A stretch of 64,000 bases of DNA from the NCBI RefSeq assembly GCF_002288925.2, contig NW_022098076.1, forward strand, positions 77,642,009 to 77,706,008, in the 5' to 3' direction. The notes beneath the pieces are model-generated. The model was not told the origin of the DNA, searched no databases, and was given only the letters and a program-made list of their open reading frames with translations. The DNA comes from Delphinapterus leucas (Eukaryota > Chordata > Mammalia > Artiodactyla > Monodontidae). Below, piece after piece: positions 46,441-58,484 of this stretch (position 1 is the first letter of the stretch; every line of letters begins with the position of its first letter). Both the position numbers and the translations under genes were made by a program.

Positions 46441-46849
46441 TGATCTTTGCCCTCAAGTACCTTCAAGTTTGGGGTTAACTAGGAGATAAAAAATACATCC
46501 AAATACCCGTGAAATAAGGTGATTATAATCACCTGCCAAAAGAGAGGCTTCGGCGGGAGCTGGGAGCCTGTGTGACTGCTTGAGATGAAAGAAAGTTGAT
46601 TGGGGGAGACGAAATTTGAATCGCACATTGAGGGATGGGGAGGCTTGGATTCATAGATAGGTAGGCCAGGGGAGGATCCAGGCGAGGGTGAGGACAAGTA
46701 GGGGAGAGAAGAGGGAGACGATGTCTGTGAGTCACACACTACTTAGGGGTTAGGCAAAAGTCACTTATAAGCAAATTTCCTCTTTACTATTGCTTCTTGG
46801 GTCCAGCACAAGCGGTGGGAGGTGGCTTGCTGAAGGCCCAGATTGCAGG
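46441..46849. other. Unclassified non-coding stretch
   Basis: No family was recognised. The run near 46,610-46,730 is purine-rich. Confidence 0.35.
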
Positions 46850-46861
46850 CAACATGCTGAT

Positions 46862-47068
46862 CTTTTTTTTTTTTTGCGGTACACCGGCCTCTCACTGTTG
46901 TGGCCTCTCCCGTTGTGGAGCACAGGCTCTGGACGCGCAGGCTCAGCGGCCGTGGCTCACGGGCCCAGCTGCTCCGCGGCATGTGGGATCCTCCCAGACC
47001 GGGGCACGAACCCGTGTCCCCTGCATCGGCAGGCGGACTCTCAACCACTGCGCCACCAGGGAAGCCTG
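46862..47068 (-). mobile_element. CHR-type SINE (short form)
   Basis: This is a full-length reverse copy. The TSD aacatgctgat is perfect at 46,851-46,861 and 47,070-47,080. Confidence 0.94.
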
Positions 47069-47080
47069 AAACATGCTGAT

Positions 47081-47371
47081 GTTTAAACACTAGATGCACG
47101 TTCAGTGTGGTGAGATGCTTGAAACATCAGAGGCCCTTCAAGTTAAGACCTGCTGAGGGGAGTGCAGGTTCTCCTTTCCAAGCTCATGTCCAAGTACACA
47201 CAGTGGGATGGCTGGCAATGTGGCCAGCGCTGTTGAACTTGTGGTAATCTCTCTGGCTATGCTGGGACTGGGCCATTGAATTTCAAAGGTTAACTCCACA
47301 TAGGATTTGACTCTGAAGATTGAGAGGGAACAAAACACAGCGTCAAATCCAATTTAATTATACCATAGGTG
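47081..47371. other. Unclassified non-coding stretch
   Basis: Nothing was recognised before the GT microsatellite. Confidence 0.35.
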
Positions 47372-47373
47372 AG

Positions 47374-47421
<48 letters not shown>
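47372..47421. repeat. (GT)n microsatellite
   Basis: About 22 or more GT dinucleotides with one early interruption (gtgcgtg). Likely to vary in length. Confidence 0.97.
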
Positions 47422-47423
<2 letters not shown>

Positions 47424-47890
47424 TGCGGTGATGGAAGGTAAGGGTAGGGTTGGGCCAGGCTGGCAGGGACAGAGAGAGCCGGGGGCAGGAGTTTGGGCTG
47501 CATTTGGTGTCGGGTTTGGTGAAAGTAGGTGGAAGGAAAGGATTTGGGTAACAGTTGGAGCTATGGAATTGCAGCTGGAAAGCAGGGCTGTATTCTCTGA
47601 AAAACAGTCACCCAAATTCTCTTTTGCCACGTAGCTAGAACTTGTTGAATCTGAGTAGAAAGCATGTGTCTTTCCTAATGCAGCCCCTGTTCCTGATGGA
47701 ATGTTGAGAGTCACCGTGCTTGAGGTTACCTCCGTCAAGCCGCTAGGCACGAGGCACTGGGGGGACAACAAAAGCATTGGAGAGGCAGTTCCTATCCTCA
47801 GGCAGTTCACGGGCCTATGACATGCTCACGAGAAGGTGACCAGTAGCACATGGTGAGCAGGTATGCACAAGCCCAGGGAATGGCCCGAGA
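47422..47890. other. Unclassified stretch with weak L2/MIR trace
   Basis: A phrase near 47,757-47,815 ('gcagttcctatcctcaggca') is like an L2/MIR end. Nothing else was recognised. Confidence 0.35.
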
Positions 47891-47892
47891 TG

Positions 47893-48345
47893 TTACATTG
47901 GTTTCCTAGGGTTCAAAGTACCACAAACTGGGTGGCTTAAAACAACAAATTTATTCTTTCACAGTTCTGGAGACTAGAAGTCCAAAGTCAAGGTGTCTGC
48001 AGGGCCATGCTCCTGCTGAAGGCTCTAGAGATAAGGAGTCCTTCCTCGCCTTTTCTAGCTCTGGTAGTCGCTGGCTGTCCTTGGTATTCCTTGGCTTGTG
48101 ACAGCACAACTCCAATCTTTGCCTCTGTCCTCACACGGCCTTCTTTCCTGCATCTCCGCTGTGTCTTCAAATCTCTCTTCATATAAGGACACCCGTCATC
48201 GAATTTAAGGCCCATCCTAATCTAGCATGACCTCATCTGAATTTGATTATATCTGCAGAGACCTTATTCCCAAATAAGGTCACAATCACTGCTACCGGGG
48301 ATTAGGACTCCGGCATATCTTTCTAGGAGACATGATTCATCCCAC
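47893..48345 (-). mobile_element. MLT1C-like MaLR LTR
   Basis: This is a reverse-oriented solitary LTR: 'actgggtggcttaaaacaac', 'ttctggagactagaagtcca', 'ccaatctttgcctctgtcct', 'tcccaaataaggtcacaatc', ending near 'gacatgattcatcccaca'. It is the same family as the LTR at 15,532-16,310 and, unlike it, uninterrupted. No internal region is present. Confidence 0.87.
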
Positions 48346-48904
48346 AGCAGATACAGTGTGTGGGTTGGCTGGAGGAAGGAGAGAAAGACTGTGGGTTGGG
48401 ACAGTCAGGGATGACACCTTGGCAATGGTGGGACTTGCGCTTTTTCTCAAGGATGCATGGTATCTGGATGGAGAAGTGGAGGGCTGGGCTCCAAGGTGGG
48501 TGGAGGAGACATAGGGAAGAGTGACGTGGCTGGAGTCACAGAGGCTGGCACGTGTGAAGCGCACCAGAGGATGATGAGGAGATCAGCCTGGAAGGAACAG
48601 AGGAGTCCCCTGGGGAGTGATGGAGGTTGAGACTGGAGAGAGAATCTGGGGCCAGGTTGTGGAACTGCCCAAGGATTACAGAAGAACTGATGGCCGGGCT
48701 TGGACCATATTTCCCATATTCAGGAATCCTTTGCTTAGCATCCCCAGATAGGTTCAGAAGACAGAGATAGGCCTATAGGAGCGATCTTACACCCAAATCT
48801 GCCTCTGGAGTGTATCCCATTTGAGAAAAGCTTATGGTCCACCCAGTGAAGTGGGTGCTGTGGATTTAGCCTGAAGAAGGTCTGCCAGCTCTGGCAGGGC
48901 CACC
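48346..48904. other. Unclassified purine-rich non-coding stretch
   Basis: The plus strand is rich in G and A. No family or gene was recognised. Confidence 0.35.
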
Positions 48905-49275
48905 GTGAACTTAGCCAATGTCATCAGCAAGGTGGAGCACTGAGCCAGAGGCCTGGGTTCTTATCCTTCTCTTTGGGCTGCAGTTTTCCCGTCTGTAAAG
49001 CAATAACTTTGGCTGTGACACACTGTAGTTCCTTGGCTCTATATAATACAGTGGTATAACTTGTATTTGAATAGATTTAAACCAAGTTCATCTGTAAATA
49101 TTGCTTCATTTGATATAGCATCCCTGTAAGATGGGTACAACAAAGGTGTTTTTACCCCATTTGGAGAGATGAGGACATAGACTGAGAGAAAGTCCATTGA
49201 CTTGTGGAGACGCTACTCAGCTGGTTCATGTCAGAACCAGAACTTGATCACAGGTCTTCAGATCACTAGCCCAGT
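48905..49275. mobile_element. Two MIR fragments, opposite orientations
   Basis: A plus-strand piece ('gggctgcagttttcccgtct', 'gtaaagcaataac') is followed by a minus-strand piece ('ccatttggagagatgaggac', 'cagaacttgatcacaggtc'). Confidence 0.6.
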
Positions 49276-49317
49276 GTTTTCCATTCCACATAAATGCCTC
49301 CCATATCATCAGAATCT

Positions 49318-49455
49318 CTGTTCATTTGTTCATTCATTCATTCAACAAGCACATATGCATTGAGGGTCCACTGTCTGCCAGGTACTCTGTTGGGCATGGA
49401 GACATGTGGGTATTTAGGTAGAGCCCCTGCCCTCAAGAAGTTCACAGTCTGCTGG
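49318..49455 (-). mobile_element. L2 LINE 3' end
   Basis: It begins with the 'ttcattcattcattcaac' terminus, the reverse of the L2 end, and continues 'gagggtccactgtctgccag' and 'gccctcaagaagttcacagt'. Confidence 0.75.
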
Positions 49456-50772
49456 TGCAACTTGAGGTTGAGACTAGAATCCAGGTTGTGTGTCCTCCTT
49501 CCACCAAACCAAACTCACCATGAGATCAAGGGTCTACTGGGCAATGCTCTTGGGCCACTTTTTTTCAGTTTGTAAACATGGAGCTGCTACTGAAGTCAAG
49601 CCTGACTTCTTGTGTAGTGTAGCCAGTGTCTACTTTCAGCCACACTTGACTTTAAATAGAGAGAGTGTCATCAGAAGGGAAGCTCTGACATTAAGTCAGC
49701 TGTACGACTGAAATAGTAGCTACTATTAAAAAAAAACACAAAATACCAAAAACACACAAAAAAACCCTCTCAGGCCACATCCCTTACATTTGCCTTGCAT
49801 TTCTCAGTTGACAAAGCCCCTTAATGTGTGATTGGCACTTTGCTTGGCGTCACAATCTGAGGCAGCATCTACTTGAGGATCAGGCAGGCCTTAGACCCTT
49901 CCACCTCTAGGTGAGAGACCTACACAGTTGCTCAGCACAGCTAAACCTGTTTTCTCATTTGCAGAAGAAGGAGGGGTGATAGCGACACCAACTTTATAGG
50001 GTTTCTGGTGACAAGCTGTGTATGAGGTGCCTGGGGCTCAGGAGACCCTTAGGAAATGCGAGTGCCTTCTCCCCACATCTCAGTAAATAGCTTTCTGACC
50101 TGACAGAAGTAGCCCAGGCTTTTCTTGGCTGGCAGACTTTTCTTTGCCTGTGTTTTAGACTTTATGCTGGCCTTTGAGAGAAGAAGACATGGTTTTCTGG
50201 CTCCCATCTCTTCTAAGATTTTCACATAGTCTTCCATATAGAAACCAGGAAGGTGGACAAATTAGTGATGTGTAACTTGGGAGACCTCTGATGGATTCTT
50301 CTGTTTTTAGTTGCTTTTAATTTGGTCAAATTCATGTCTGAATGTATACAATGATGTGCCCAATGTCACAGCCATGGATCTTGTCACTCCAAATCTAGAG
50401 TTCTTCCCATTAAGCCAGCTTTCCAAGATACAGGCCCCAGAGGTGGGGATATCTTTGGTGAGTGTGAGAAAGGAGATTGTTGGGTACCTGGACTCAGGTG
50501 CTTCCCCTTCTCAAAGATCAGCCTGGGGCTGTGGAATGAAACACATGGCTTTGTTTTATAGCAACTATTTCCACTTAATTTGTTCTGTTCAACTTGTCTG
50601 AATTTCAGGTTGCTAATGAATAAAGATGATTTGCTCACATGCTGGTCCCATCTACCAGTGATAAAAGTGTTTCAGAAATATGTGGAAACCCAGGGAGCAC
50701 TGAGATAGATTCCTTAAAATATGATTCTCCACCAAATTACCTTGTTAGGGTTGGAGTGTCATGAGCATAAAC
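49456..50772. other. Unclassified non-coding stretch
   Basis: About 1.3 kb without a confident repeat or gene. Weak MIR-like words occur near 49,960-50,060 ('cctgggctcaggagaccc' type). Confidence 0.35.
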
Positions 50773-50784
50773 ATAAAATTTAAG

Positions 50785-50958
50785 GGAATTCCCTGATGGT
50801 CCAGTGGTTAGGACTCCGTGCTTCCATTATAGGGTTCACGGGTTCGATCCTTGGTCAGGGAGGTAAGATCCCGCAAGCCGCATGGCGTGGCAAACAAAAA
50901 CAAAAACCCCCTCCCCAAACAAACAAACAAAAACAAAAGCAAGTTGATTTAAAAAAAA
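50785..50958 (+). mobile_element. CHR-related SINE, short simple form
   Basis: The head 'gaattccctgatggtccag' and B box 'gggttcgatccttggtc' are clear, followed by an A-rich tail with caaa and cccc variants. The TSD is ataaaatttaag at 50,773-50,784 and ataaaatgtaag at 50,959-50,970. Confidence 0.9.
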
Positions 50959-50970
50959 ATAAAATGTAAG

Positions 50971-53005
50971 CCTGTTAAAAAAATCCAACTGAGTAAATTT
51001 TAAGATCTTGTTGGCTGTCTTCAACTGTCCATGAATTGGACAGCATCCCATCCAGCAGATAGAAAGGGGCTCCGAGGAGCTATACAAATTGAAAGACTTT
51101 TCTAGGCAGAAGGGGGCGGGGCAAGGAAGTTATTAGCAAAGAGTGGATTGTTTGTGTCAAGATCACCTTCCTTTAGGGGACAGCAAGGGTCTAATCAGGC
51201 AGATTCCCTCGCTAGTGCTGACCAGGGAATTCCAGATTGGCTGGAAGATTCTACTCCTGGGAGAGGTTGAAACTGTAATTAAGTTAGGTATTAAGTCTTG
51301 GTTTGGTGACTTGGGCTTAGCGCAAGTGACCCCCTTTTGGGCCTGTTGTCTCTTTTTTAACAGGACGATGAACAGTTAAAGTCTAAGAAACTGTAGGCAA
51401 TAGAAGCAGGAATTACATGTTCTTCCCGATCCTAGCACGGCATCCAACGATTGCTCACTATCTCATACATCTTTTCAGAAGGAAAAACGACTAGAATTTG
51501 CCACTGGGACGCAGGCATTCTTTCCTGCATGGGAGCCAATGGAGCTGTTGGAAACAGTCTATAAATCTCGTCTCCTGTACCGTGACCTTCAGCTCTTCAG
51601 GGACCGCACTCACTTTCTGTTCCTCCTGCAAACCACTGTAGATGAGACTTGCAGCAGGACCCCAGGGCTCTGCATCCAGCATCTTTGCCAGGTGAAAAAA
51701 GGGACAGGAGCTCCGGGGGCTGAGCTGATGTTAGGAGTTGGGCTTGGGTTTTCCCGGCTTGAAGTCAAGCTCACATTCCAGCCGCCAGAGAACAGCAGTG
51801 CTCTAAGTGAGGTTGCCTGGCTCTGAAGGGGGAAACAGTTATATGCCTTTCTTCTCGCCCTTGTTATGCTCAGAACTTCATGGGGAAGCCGGCAGCATCC
51901 CTTTTGTCTGCCCTGTTACGAAGCCGTGTCCATTACCCAGTAAGATCGGGTGCAGAAAAAGGCTGAATTTGGAAGAGAGAGTCTCATATTTTATTGGCTA
52001 TAAGGTGGATACCTTTTGATTTTATTTTTCAGTTTCGTACAAGGTGTGTCTTGAAAAGTTCTTATGTTAATTTGAAACAGGACTAAAACAGTGCCAGGCC
52101 CTTGAGTGGCAAGGCCCAGTCCGTCTGATTATGGCGGGTGCCTGGACTGTAAGTTCCCGCCAGATACTGGTTCCTAGGGCGGCAGGAAGCGGAGCGATGC
52201 TGGGAGTTGTCTGGGTTCATGGGCCTGGCCTCCTTTTCTCCCCCACAGGGAAGTGTCAGAAGATGTTCACTCTGCACCTAGTTCATGGTCTCTTCCCTGC
52301 CGTCCCCGTGGGGCTTCCTCTGGCCTCAGAACTTTGATTTCTTGGGGTCACCCGATGCTTATTTTTGGTGCTGAACTGTCTTCAGCTATTTCCTGTGAGT
52401 TTTAGGGTTTCCTCGGTGAGACTGCAGATTCCCTGAGGGCCCCTTGGAAGGAAGGTTCTTGCTCATCTCTCTGACTTGAAGCAGAGCCAGGCAGGAGAAG
52501 TAGGCCCACATCACGGGTCCCCTACCTCTTTCCTCCACGGCTGCTTATCCTGGCCCTTGGCTAATGACCGTGCATTCTCAAGGCTGAGAGGCCACCACTG
52601 AAGAGTGGGCCGAGGCACAGAGGGGGAAGCGCATCCTTCCTGTGCATCATGCCCTCTGGCAGGAGAGTGGAAGGGCTGGAACACAAAGCCTCTGACTTCA
52701 CAAGGGCCTGGCTGGGCTCCCTGGAGAGAGCGTCATCCGTGGCTGCCCAGGTGTGTCAGTGGGTGTCTGACACGGCTGCCAGCTCCACTCTCGTCTTCCT
52801 GCCACGAGGCACCATTGTCAGGGGAGATGCAGGCTGTAGCCCTAGTCGTGGCAAACCTGCTGCCTGGTACTGAGCTTGACGCAGCGGCTTATCTGCCCAA
52901 GTCAAGTCATAGCTCCTACCCTCCAAGCCTCTCATGGTTGATATGAGGATCAGGAGACAGGAAGGCGTTTGGAATGGAGGGTGTGTTGCACATAAAGGAG
53001 ATAGA
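50971..53005. other. Long unclassified non-coding stretch
   Basis: About 2 kb without a recognised transposable element, exon or RNA. Several frames near 100 codons show no known domain. Confidence 0.4.
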
Positions 53006-53009
53006 TAGC

Positions 53010-53240
53010 ACGGTGACTAGCGCCTCACCTGTACCGGGTCAGGCCACGGAGTCAGGAATCCCGGTTCTACCATCTCTTGACCGTATAACTCCAGCAAGGG
53101 AGTGCAATCTCTGAGCCTCAGTTTTCTGATCTGTCAAACAAGCTTAATTATGGTGCCTTCCTCGGGGGGTCGTGGTGGGAATGAAGTGAGGTGTGTCCAG
53201 CAGTGCTTGATGCATCATAAGCACACAGATGTTAATCTCT
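53010..53240 (+). mobile_element. MIR SINE
   Basis: MIR blocks in order are 'ggaatcccggttctaccatc', 'gcctcagttttctgatctgt', and 'ggtgggaatgaagtgagg'. Confidence 0.78.
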
Positions 53241-53319
53241 CTTCAGGAAGGTGCTTGGCTCCTGGCCTGGGTCTTCAGCGTCTCTTGCTAGCTTTCCTGT
53301 AGAGCACACGTCACGCTTC

Positions 53320-53470
53320 ATCAAGCCCACCTGCCTACTTGACTCTGCTTTGGTAAGCTCCGACTCCCTCTGGGGAAGAAACTGTGTCTTATTCATCCTG
53401 GTGTCCCTCCGAGTCCCACAAATGGTGCCTAGCATAGAGAAGACACTTGGTGTGGAGGAATGTTAGTGGG
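53320..53470 (+). mobile_element. L2 LINE 3' fragment
   Basis: The phrases 'aactgtgtcttattcatcct' and 'atggtgcctagcatagagaa' match the L2 end. Confidence 0.65.
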
Positions 53471-53539
53471 GAGGATGGATGTCTGTGGTGAGAGTGGTGC
53501 AGAGCTGGGCAGAACGGAAGCCATATCTGTATCCTAGTT

Positions 53540-53785
53540 ACTGAGAACACGGGCTCTGGGGACAGACTCCCTGGCTCTGTCCCCCTCTTGGACACTTGCT
53601 ACCTCTGTGACCTTGAGCCACTTACTTAGCTGCCTTTCTCCTCAATGTCCTTATCCGTAAAAATGGGGAAGATAATGGAACCTAGCGTGTGGGGCTGTTC
53701 TAAGGATTAAATGAGATGATACATATAAAGCTCGTAGTGGTAGCCTGGCTTATTGTAAGTTCTCAATAAATGTCAGTTGTCATTA
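53540..53785 (+). mobile_element. MIR SINE, full length
   Basis: The blocks 'gaacacgggctctggggaca', 'gtgaccttgagccacttact', 'aaaatggggaagataatgg', 'taaggattaaatgagatgat' and 'caataaatgtcagttgtcat' are in perfect MIR order. Confidence 0.9.
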
Positions 53786-53789
53786 TCAC

Positions 53790-53900
53790 TACTGTGACAG
53801 GCATAATGAAGTTTAACTCATCTAATTCTCAAGACAGCCCCCGTTGTAGATCTTGCTACCCCATTTCACAGATGCAGAAACTGAGGGGGAGTGGAGTACA
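53790..53900 (-). mobile_element. MIR SINE fragment
   Basis: The segment 'accccatttcacagatgcag' and 'aaactgaggg' is a reverse MIR core, directly behind a forward MIR. Confidence 0.65.
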
Positions 53901-54775
53901 TGCACATGAGCCAAGACCCAGTGCCAGATCTGCCGGTCCTGATACCGGGGTCTCCCACTGGCCTGAGCTAGGAGGGGCCGAGTGTGCAGCTTCCAGCGTC
54001 TGCTCCCCGTGGGGACTCAGAGTAAGGCTGGCAGGTGACACCCCCGAAAACCAGCTACAGGTCCACCCTCCCGCTGGCTTGTCCAGGCTGTCTTTGTTCC
54101 AGCTCACTGGTGAGCAGCCAGTGTGAGGCAGGACAGAAGCCAGCACGAGTGAGGACAGACGGAGGGATCTTGGCTCACTTCTTCTCAGTGGCCAGCTCCC
54201 AGGCCTTGTCCTGGCCCCTGAGGAGCCTCCGTTAGGTTTCCAGAAGCCTTCACTGAGGAGCACGCTATTCCATGACGATGTGCTTTGGGGCATCTGCCGA
54301 TCATTCGAGTGAAGGTTTTCCAAGCCTTTTCCTAGGTGGAGCAAGCAGCCTCGCTTCCCTGCAAGTGGCAGAGTTAACAGCAACAGCAACAGCAACAAAC
54401 AAAACCAAAATCAAAACTAAACTCAGGCCCCATGCTGGCTGCTTCTCAGCTCCAGGTTCATTTACTGCCACTGTCCTGGTTCTTTGAGAGCCAGTGGCTG
54501 GCTCTTTCAGTATTCTAGAAGCTTCTAACATCATAGGGTGCAGTTTTAGCAGACACGGTCTGTCTAGCTTGTACTCCAGCTGGATTTCCCTCCTCCCTTA
54601 TTCCTGTTAGCTGTCCGGATTTCCAATTTAATGATGTTGGGGCTAGGAACAGTGAATTTGCATGAAAACAATATCAAAAGATCTGTCTCTGAGGTTACCA
54701 AATAGTTGCTTTCTCTCAGCAGTTGATAAAAGAGCATCAATTTTAATTGGCTGTTTTCCTCTCTCTGATATGTTT
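53901..54775. other. Unclassified non-coding stretch
   Basis: The minus-strand frame at 53,856-54,398 (180 codons) has a leucine-rich start but no recognisable domain, and it overlaps a MIR. No gene is called. Confidence 0.4.
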
Positions 54776-54779
54776 GGTG

Positions 54780-54980
54780 CGGGTGTGGTGGTATGGATTT
54801 TGGAGTCAGTGAGATTTGGGTTCAAATCCCTTTTCCATCACGTGTAGGCCATTGAATCTGGGTCGGAAACTGCCTGTGTCATTGTAAGATGGGGGTGGCA
54901 GTGCCATCCTCACGTGGTTGTAGGAAAGATCAGAGACGCCCTTGAGAGACACGCAGTAAATGTGAGTTCACCTGTCTTTA
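54780..54980 (+). mobile_element. MIR SINE
   Basis: MIR blocks are visible: 'ggattttggagtcagtgaga', 'tttgggttcaaatccc', then a decayed tail. Confidence 0.72.
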
Positions 54981-55239
54981 ATGTTTTAGCAAGGTGAATC
55001 CAGATTTCCTTCTTAGCTCTCCTAAACTTACCAATGTGTCATTACTATTTTTCAGGATGTAGCCTTCACTTTCTGGGGGCTTTCTAATAATTGGAGCTTC
55101 TGTAGGAGAAGGACAGGACTTTTCATAACAAAGGAGGGCTTGTCAATAGCCCTTACTGAAGCTTGCTGGGTGCTCATTGTACAAGGAGAATAAATTGCTT
55201 ATTTATTATTTATCTTTTTCTAGTAATTCAGACAGAATA

Positions 55240-55420
55240 GTAATAAAATACCATCTAGTGCTTATTAGGTGCTAGAAACCATCTATTCACTGCTTTGGTC
55301 CTCATGAGGACTCTGTGAAGGAGATACTATTATTTCCATTTTAGAGACAAAGAAATTAAGGCTTGGAGAAGTTAAGAAACTTGCCCAAGCTCATAATTGG
55401 TGAAGCCAGGATTTGAATCC
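55240..55420 (-). mobile_element. MIR SINE
   Basis: Reverse MIR blocks are 'ttccattttagagacaaaga', 'aacttgcccaagctcataat' and 'ggatttgaatcctggtgg'. Confidence 0.82.
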
Positions 55421-56505
55421 TGGTGGATTTACTTCTTTTATTAGGAGTTTTTCCTTTGGTTTAATTCTTCTAATATTAAGTTCCAGTTTTACCTGTGGAA
55501 AGAAAAGTGTTAACAGTAGAGGATTGCGGGGGGGACCCACTGATTAGAAAAAAATTAAAACCAAAGAAACAGAAACCCACCACTTCCTATGTCCCCTAAG
55601 AAAAGCAGCGTAACGTGGATGTTCGTGGAATGACTGTCTCAGCTGTGGCAGGAGAGAAAGTGAGAAGAAAGTTGGAGGGATCAAAGACTGTTCTTTGTGG
55701 CCACCCACTGAGTTTCATCCTAAGCATGACAAGGAATTCAGGGGCTCTTCTGAGTCTTAGGACTTTGGCTCTGTGGTCTCTGCCTTGGGCCACTGGCGAT
55801 AAATTTGAGTTCTCTCTTTTTGTCATTCATCATGGAGACCAGCTCACACTTGGTTAAATTCCTTCAGCTGCTGATCCAGAAAAATGGAACCAAAGTTGGC
55901 TCCCTGTTCAATGGCTGGATAATAAACACCCGAAGGGTTCCTTCCCAAGTCATGGCCACAGGACTGTGTGACCATAAATGGGGAATTTGTACAGGAAGCC
56001 TCCCTAGAAGCTGTAAATGGATAAACAAATATAAAGGCTTATTATTACAAGTGTAGTAGGTGTTGGAGGTTGGAGTGTCAGGGATTTTAAAATGAAGGGG
56101 AAGTGTTTGTGTTCTCCATTAGAAAGAAATATTAGTAAGAAATCATTTGTAAGTAAGCAGTGTTTAGAGCCATTGTTCCAAATTGTGCACCAATGACACC
56201 AACTCTGCGTGGGTGTGATACTTGGGAAAGACATCAAGGCCTGAATTATTGGAGGAATTTAGGAAAGGGGAGGGTAGAAAAGCACCTGAACATTGTGTTA
56301 AAATAAAAATACAGTGAGGAAGCCTGGGGTGAGATCAAGGAGAAGAGAGTTCATGGCAGAGATCCCTTCTGTAATTTATCCCAGACCCTTTCATTCCTGA
56401 CCGCGACCGTGGGGAGGAGATTATCACCTTCCCCAGCCAGCACAATTGGCGGGTATTGAGGTTGTTAACTTGAGAAAATCACCAGAGATAGTATTGGGCA
56501 ACTTC
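55421..56505. other. Unclassified non-coding stretch
   Basis: No family or exon was recognised in about 1.1 kb. Confidence 0.35.
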
Positions 56506-56519
56506 AAAAGTCCACTGTC

Positions 56520-56731
56520 GGGCTTCCCTGGTGGCGCAGTGGTTGAGAGTCCGCCTGCCGATGCAGGGGACACGGGTTCATGCCCCGGTCCAGGAGGATC
56601 CCACATGCCGCAGAGCGGCTGGGCCCGTGAGCCGTGGCCACTGAGCCTGCGCGTCAGGAGCTTGTGCTCCGCAGCGGGAGAGGACACAACGGTGAGAGGC
56701 CTGCGTACCGCAAAAAAAAAAAAAAAAAAAA
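56520..56731 (+). mobile_element. CHR-type SINE (short form)
   Basis: This is a full-length copy with pol III boxes and a long pure A tail. The TSD aaaagtccactgtc is perfect at 56,506-56,519 and 56,732-56,745. Confidence 0.95.
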
Positions 56732-56745
56732 AAAAGTCCACTGTC

Positions 56746-57263
56746 TTTTTCAGTGAGCTTGTTGTGAAAGGGCTTTAACAGAATACTAATAACAGCTAAA
56801 GATCTAGCTGCAGGTGGCTGTCTAATTCCAATCAAAATAATTTCCCCCATCTTGGTGGATAAAGGAGGGCAGAATTAAAAAGGGAACCGAGAGTGATTTT
56901 TGGCCCAGGTGCCGAGTCTGCTGTGGAGGGAGACGACTGGTCTTGGCATTGTGCACTTAGGTTCTTTCTCAGCAACAAATTTCCCTCTCCCCTTGATGGC
57001 CTGGAAGGTCTGGACACAAATGCCTTGTGTCAGTTGTCCACAGCTGCACACACCACGTGGCACTTGCTTTAGCTCATAGTACGGTGAGGGAGGGTAGGTG
57101 GTTGGGCTTCGAAAAATCAGAATTGTTAGAAACCAATATGTTGCCTCCTTTGCTAGAAGTTTTCATGCTGACTTGAAAACATTGCATTTGAGGGTTACAG
57201 ACTTGATGTCATCAGAGCTTCTTTGTGGTAGTTTGTGTTTAATCAATGTTTCATCGTTGTTTC
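56746..57263. other. Unclassified non-coding stretch
   Basis: Nothing was recognised between a SINE and an L1. Confidence 0.35.
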
Positions 57264-57279
57264 TAAGACTGTGTTTCTT

Positions 57280-57663
57280 TTTTTTTTTAACTTTTCATTT
57301 TATATTGGAGTATAGTTGGTTAACAATGTTGTGTTAGTTTCAGGTGTACAGCAAAGTGATTCAGTTATACATATACATGTATCTATTTTTCAAATTCTTT
57401 TCCCATTTAGTTTGTTATATAATATTGAGCAGAGTTCCCTGTGCTATACAGTAGGTCCTTGTTGGTTATCCATTTAAAATATAGCAGCGTGTACATATCA
57501 GTTTCAAAGTCCCTAACTATCCCTCCCTCCCACCCTTCCCCCTGGTAACCATAAGTTTGTTCTCTAAGTCTGTGAGTCTCTTCTGTTTTGTAAATAAGTT
57601 CATTTATGTCATTTTTTTAGATTCTGCATATAAGCAATATCATATGATATTTCTCTTTTGCTG
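57280..57663 (-). mobile_element. L1 3' end, 384 bp, reverse orientation
   Basis: It starts with a T run, then 'ttatattggagtatagttgg' and 'tgtgctatacagtaggtcct', ending near 'gatatttctcttttgctg'. The 16-bp TSD taagactgtgtttctt (57,264-57,279) matches taagaccgtgtttctt (57,664-57,679) with one change. Its truncated 5' end faces another L1 46 bp away. Confidence 0.94.
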
Positions 57664-57709
57664 TAAGACCGTGTTTCTTGATAAGGCATGTTCCTTGAAT
57701 AAAACTTAC

Positions 57710-58102
57710 AGAAAGAGAAAAGCAAATATCGTATATTAATGCATGTGTGTGTTATCTAGAAAAATGGTACAGATGAACCTAGTTCTAGGGCAGGAATAGA
57801 GATGTAGACATAGAGAACGGACATATGGACATGGAGTGGGGGAAGGGGAGGGTGGGATGAATTGGGAGATTAGGTTTGATATAAATACACTATCACGTGT
57901 AAAATAAATAGCTAGTGGGAACCTGCGGTATAGCACAGGGAGCTCAGCTCGGTGCTCTGTGATGACCCAGATGGGTGGGAGGGAGGTCCAAGAGGGAGGG
58001 GATATAGGTATACGTATAGCTGATTCACTTCGTTGTACAGCAGAAACTAACACAACATTGTGAAGCAATTATACTCTAGTTAAAAACAAACAAACAAAAA
58101 AA
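57710..58102 (+). mobile_element. L1 3' end, 393 bp, forward orientation
   Basis: It reads 'atggtacagatgaacctagt', 'cggtatagcacagggagctc', 'tgattcacttcgttgtacag' and ends in an A-rich tail with caaa units. A likely TSD is aaaacttac at 57,701-57,709 and 58,103-58,111. It covers the same L1 region as its reverse neighbour. Confidence 0.92.
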
Positions 58103-58111
58103 AAAACTTAC

Positions 58112-58430
58112 CATCATCAAGTAAGATTACCAAGTGCTAGGTCAGACAAAATTTAACAAGTATCTTTACTATGGAACTTTCCAGAGCCTTTAATATGCAA
58201 ATTTGTCTTGAATCCCCTAAAAAGAGATGGGTTTTTACTCCCTAAATTATCTGACCCTTTGTTGCACAGATGCATCCTGGGAAATACTACTTTCTCTTAA
58301 GGGGCAGGAGTGGCCCCCAGTAGAAACAGGTTGAGCTGGCATTTCCCCTGTGGTCCACAGCATTCCTGCTAGGATGCCAGGCCGTCCCTGGAGAGGAGGC
58401 CTGAGTCAGGTGTCATATGCAGCACGCGGC

Positions 58431-58432
<2 letters not shown>
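58112..58432. other. Unclassified non-coding stretch
   Basis: Nothing was recognised. Confidence 0.35.
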
Positions 58433-58478
<46 letters not shown>

Positions 58479-58484
58479 CGTGTC
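58433..58484. repeat. (GT)n microsatellite
   Basis: A run of over 20 GT dinucleotides ends in GCGT variants. Likely polymorphic in length. Confidence 0.97.

Noticed and set aside
52020..52100. Possible mariner-like end ('ttgaaaagttcttatg')
   Set aside because: No second inverted end, no TA duplication pair and no transposase remnant were found.
53856..54398. 180-codon minus-strand frame with a leucine-rich start like a signal peptide
   Set aside because: Its end overlaps a MIR core and the start is a leucine-rich low-complexity run. No domain is visible.
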